Source: an uncultured Bacilli bacterium
GTDB taxonomy: Bacteria; Bacillota_I; Bacilli_A; RF39; UBA660
Assembly (NCBI GenBank): GCA_934086395.1
Contig: CAKOIE010000047.1
Location: 1 to 5,247 of the forward strand
Direction: 5' to 3'
Length of the DNA stretch: 5,247 bases
Shown: in pieces, positions 5,208 through 5,247 of the stretch
Layout: the number at the start of each line of letters is the position of its first letter
How positions within the stretch are numbered: the stretch's first letter is position 1
Made by a program: the position numbers and the translations under genes
The notes under the pieces: generated by a model
The model's input: the letters and a program-made list of their open reading frames with translations, nothing else
Database searches by the model: none
Told to the model about the DNA's origin: nothing

Positions 5208-5247
5208 AAAAAAATTTAATATGGAAAAGAATCCCACGCCAAAAGAC
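5208..5247. other. Unresolved window edge
   Basis: An ATG at 5221 opens nine codons to the edge but has no Shine-Dalgarno site. On the minus strand a frame enters at the edge and reads to a TAA at 5189-5187, ending in RKTIDF. Either could be a partial gene or noncoding. The sequence is too short to decide. Confidence 0.2.

Noticed and set aside
5221..5247. Start of a new plus-strand gene
   Set aside because: Nine codons only, no Shine-Dalgarno site, and a terminator-like hairpin just upstream without a visible promoter.

Overview
The DNA is strongly AT-rich, with A/T-ending codons, purine-rich Shine-Dalgarno sites and intrinsic terminators. This suggests a low-GC Firmicute or Mollicute-like bacterium (Bacilli or Clostridia type); the species cannot be read from the window. 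All four real genes end in TAA and none encodes tryptophan, so the window cannot show whether TGA is stop or Trp.

Region 1 (1-3366) is a two-gene ABC-transporter operon: an ATPase of the MacB/LolD/BceA type, then after a 2-base gap an 862-residue permease with two FtsX-like halves. A dyad precedes the ATPase gene, and a strong terminator overlaps the permease stop codon.

Region 2 (3367-3593) has no protein gene but is not empty. On the minus strand it carries what looks like a complete small-RNA transcription unit: a TTGACA -35 box, a -10 box 17 bp away, a foldable body of about 90 nt and a U-tailed terminator. Its -35 box overlaps the -35 box of the plus-strand promoter for the next gene, a small XRE-type HTH regulator with no toxin partner in view (3594-3848).

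Region 3 (3849-4303) is an array of eight palindromes (seven good, one decayed), followed by a 288-residue ORF6N-domain protein with a PLD-like C-terminal domain (4304-5170).

The most striking signal is that the array's palindrome also occurs inside the downstream gene. There it encodes the LRSQFVTLN segment of the ORF6N domain. The array copies vary by paired, compensatory changes. Read in the same frame they spell variants of that protein motif (RSQ-I/F-A/V-T followed by LN or SS). The last palindrome overlaps the probable -35 region of the ORF6N gene. Self-binding autoregulation, RNA pairing between array and mRNA, or sequence exchange between array and gene are all possible. The sequence alone does not choose between them.
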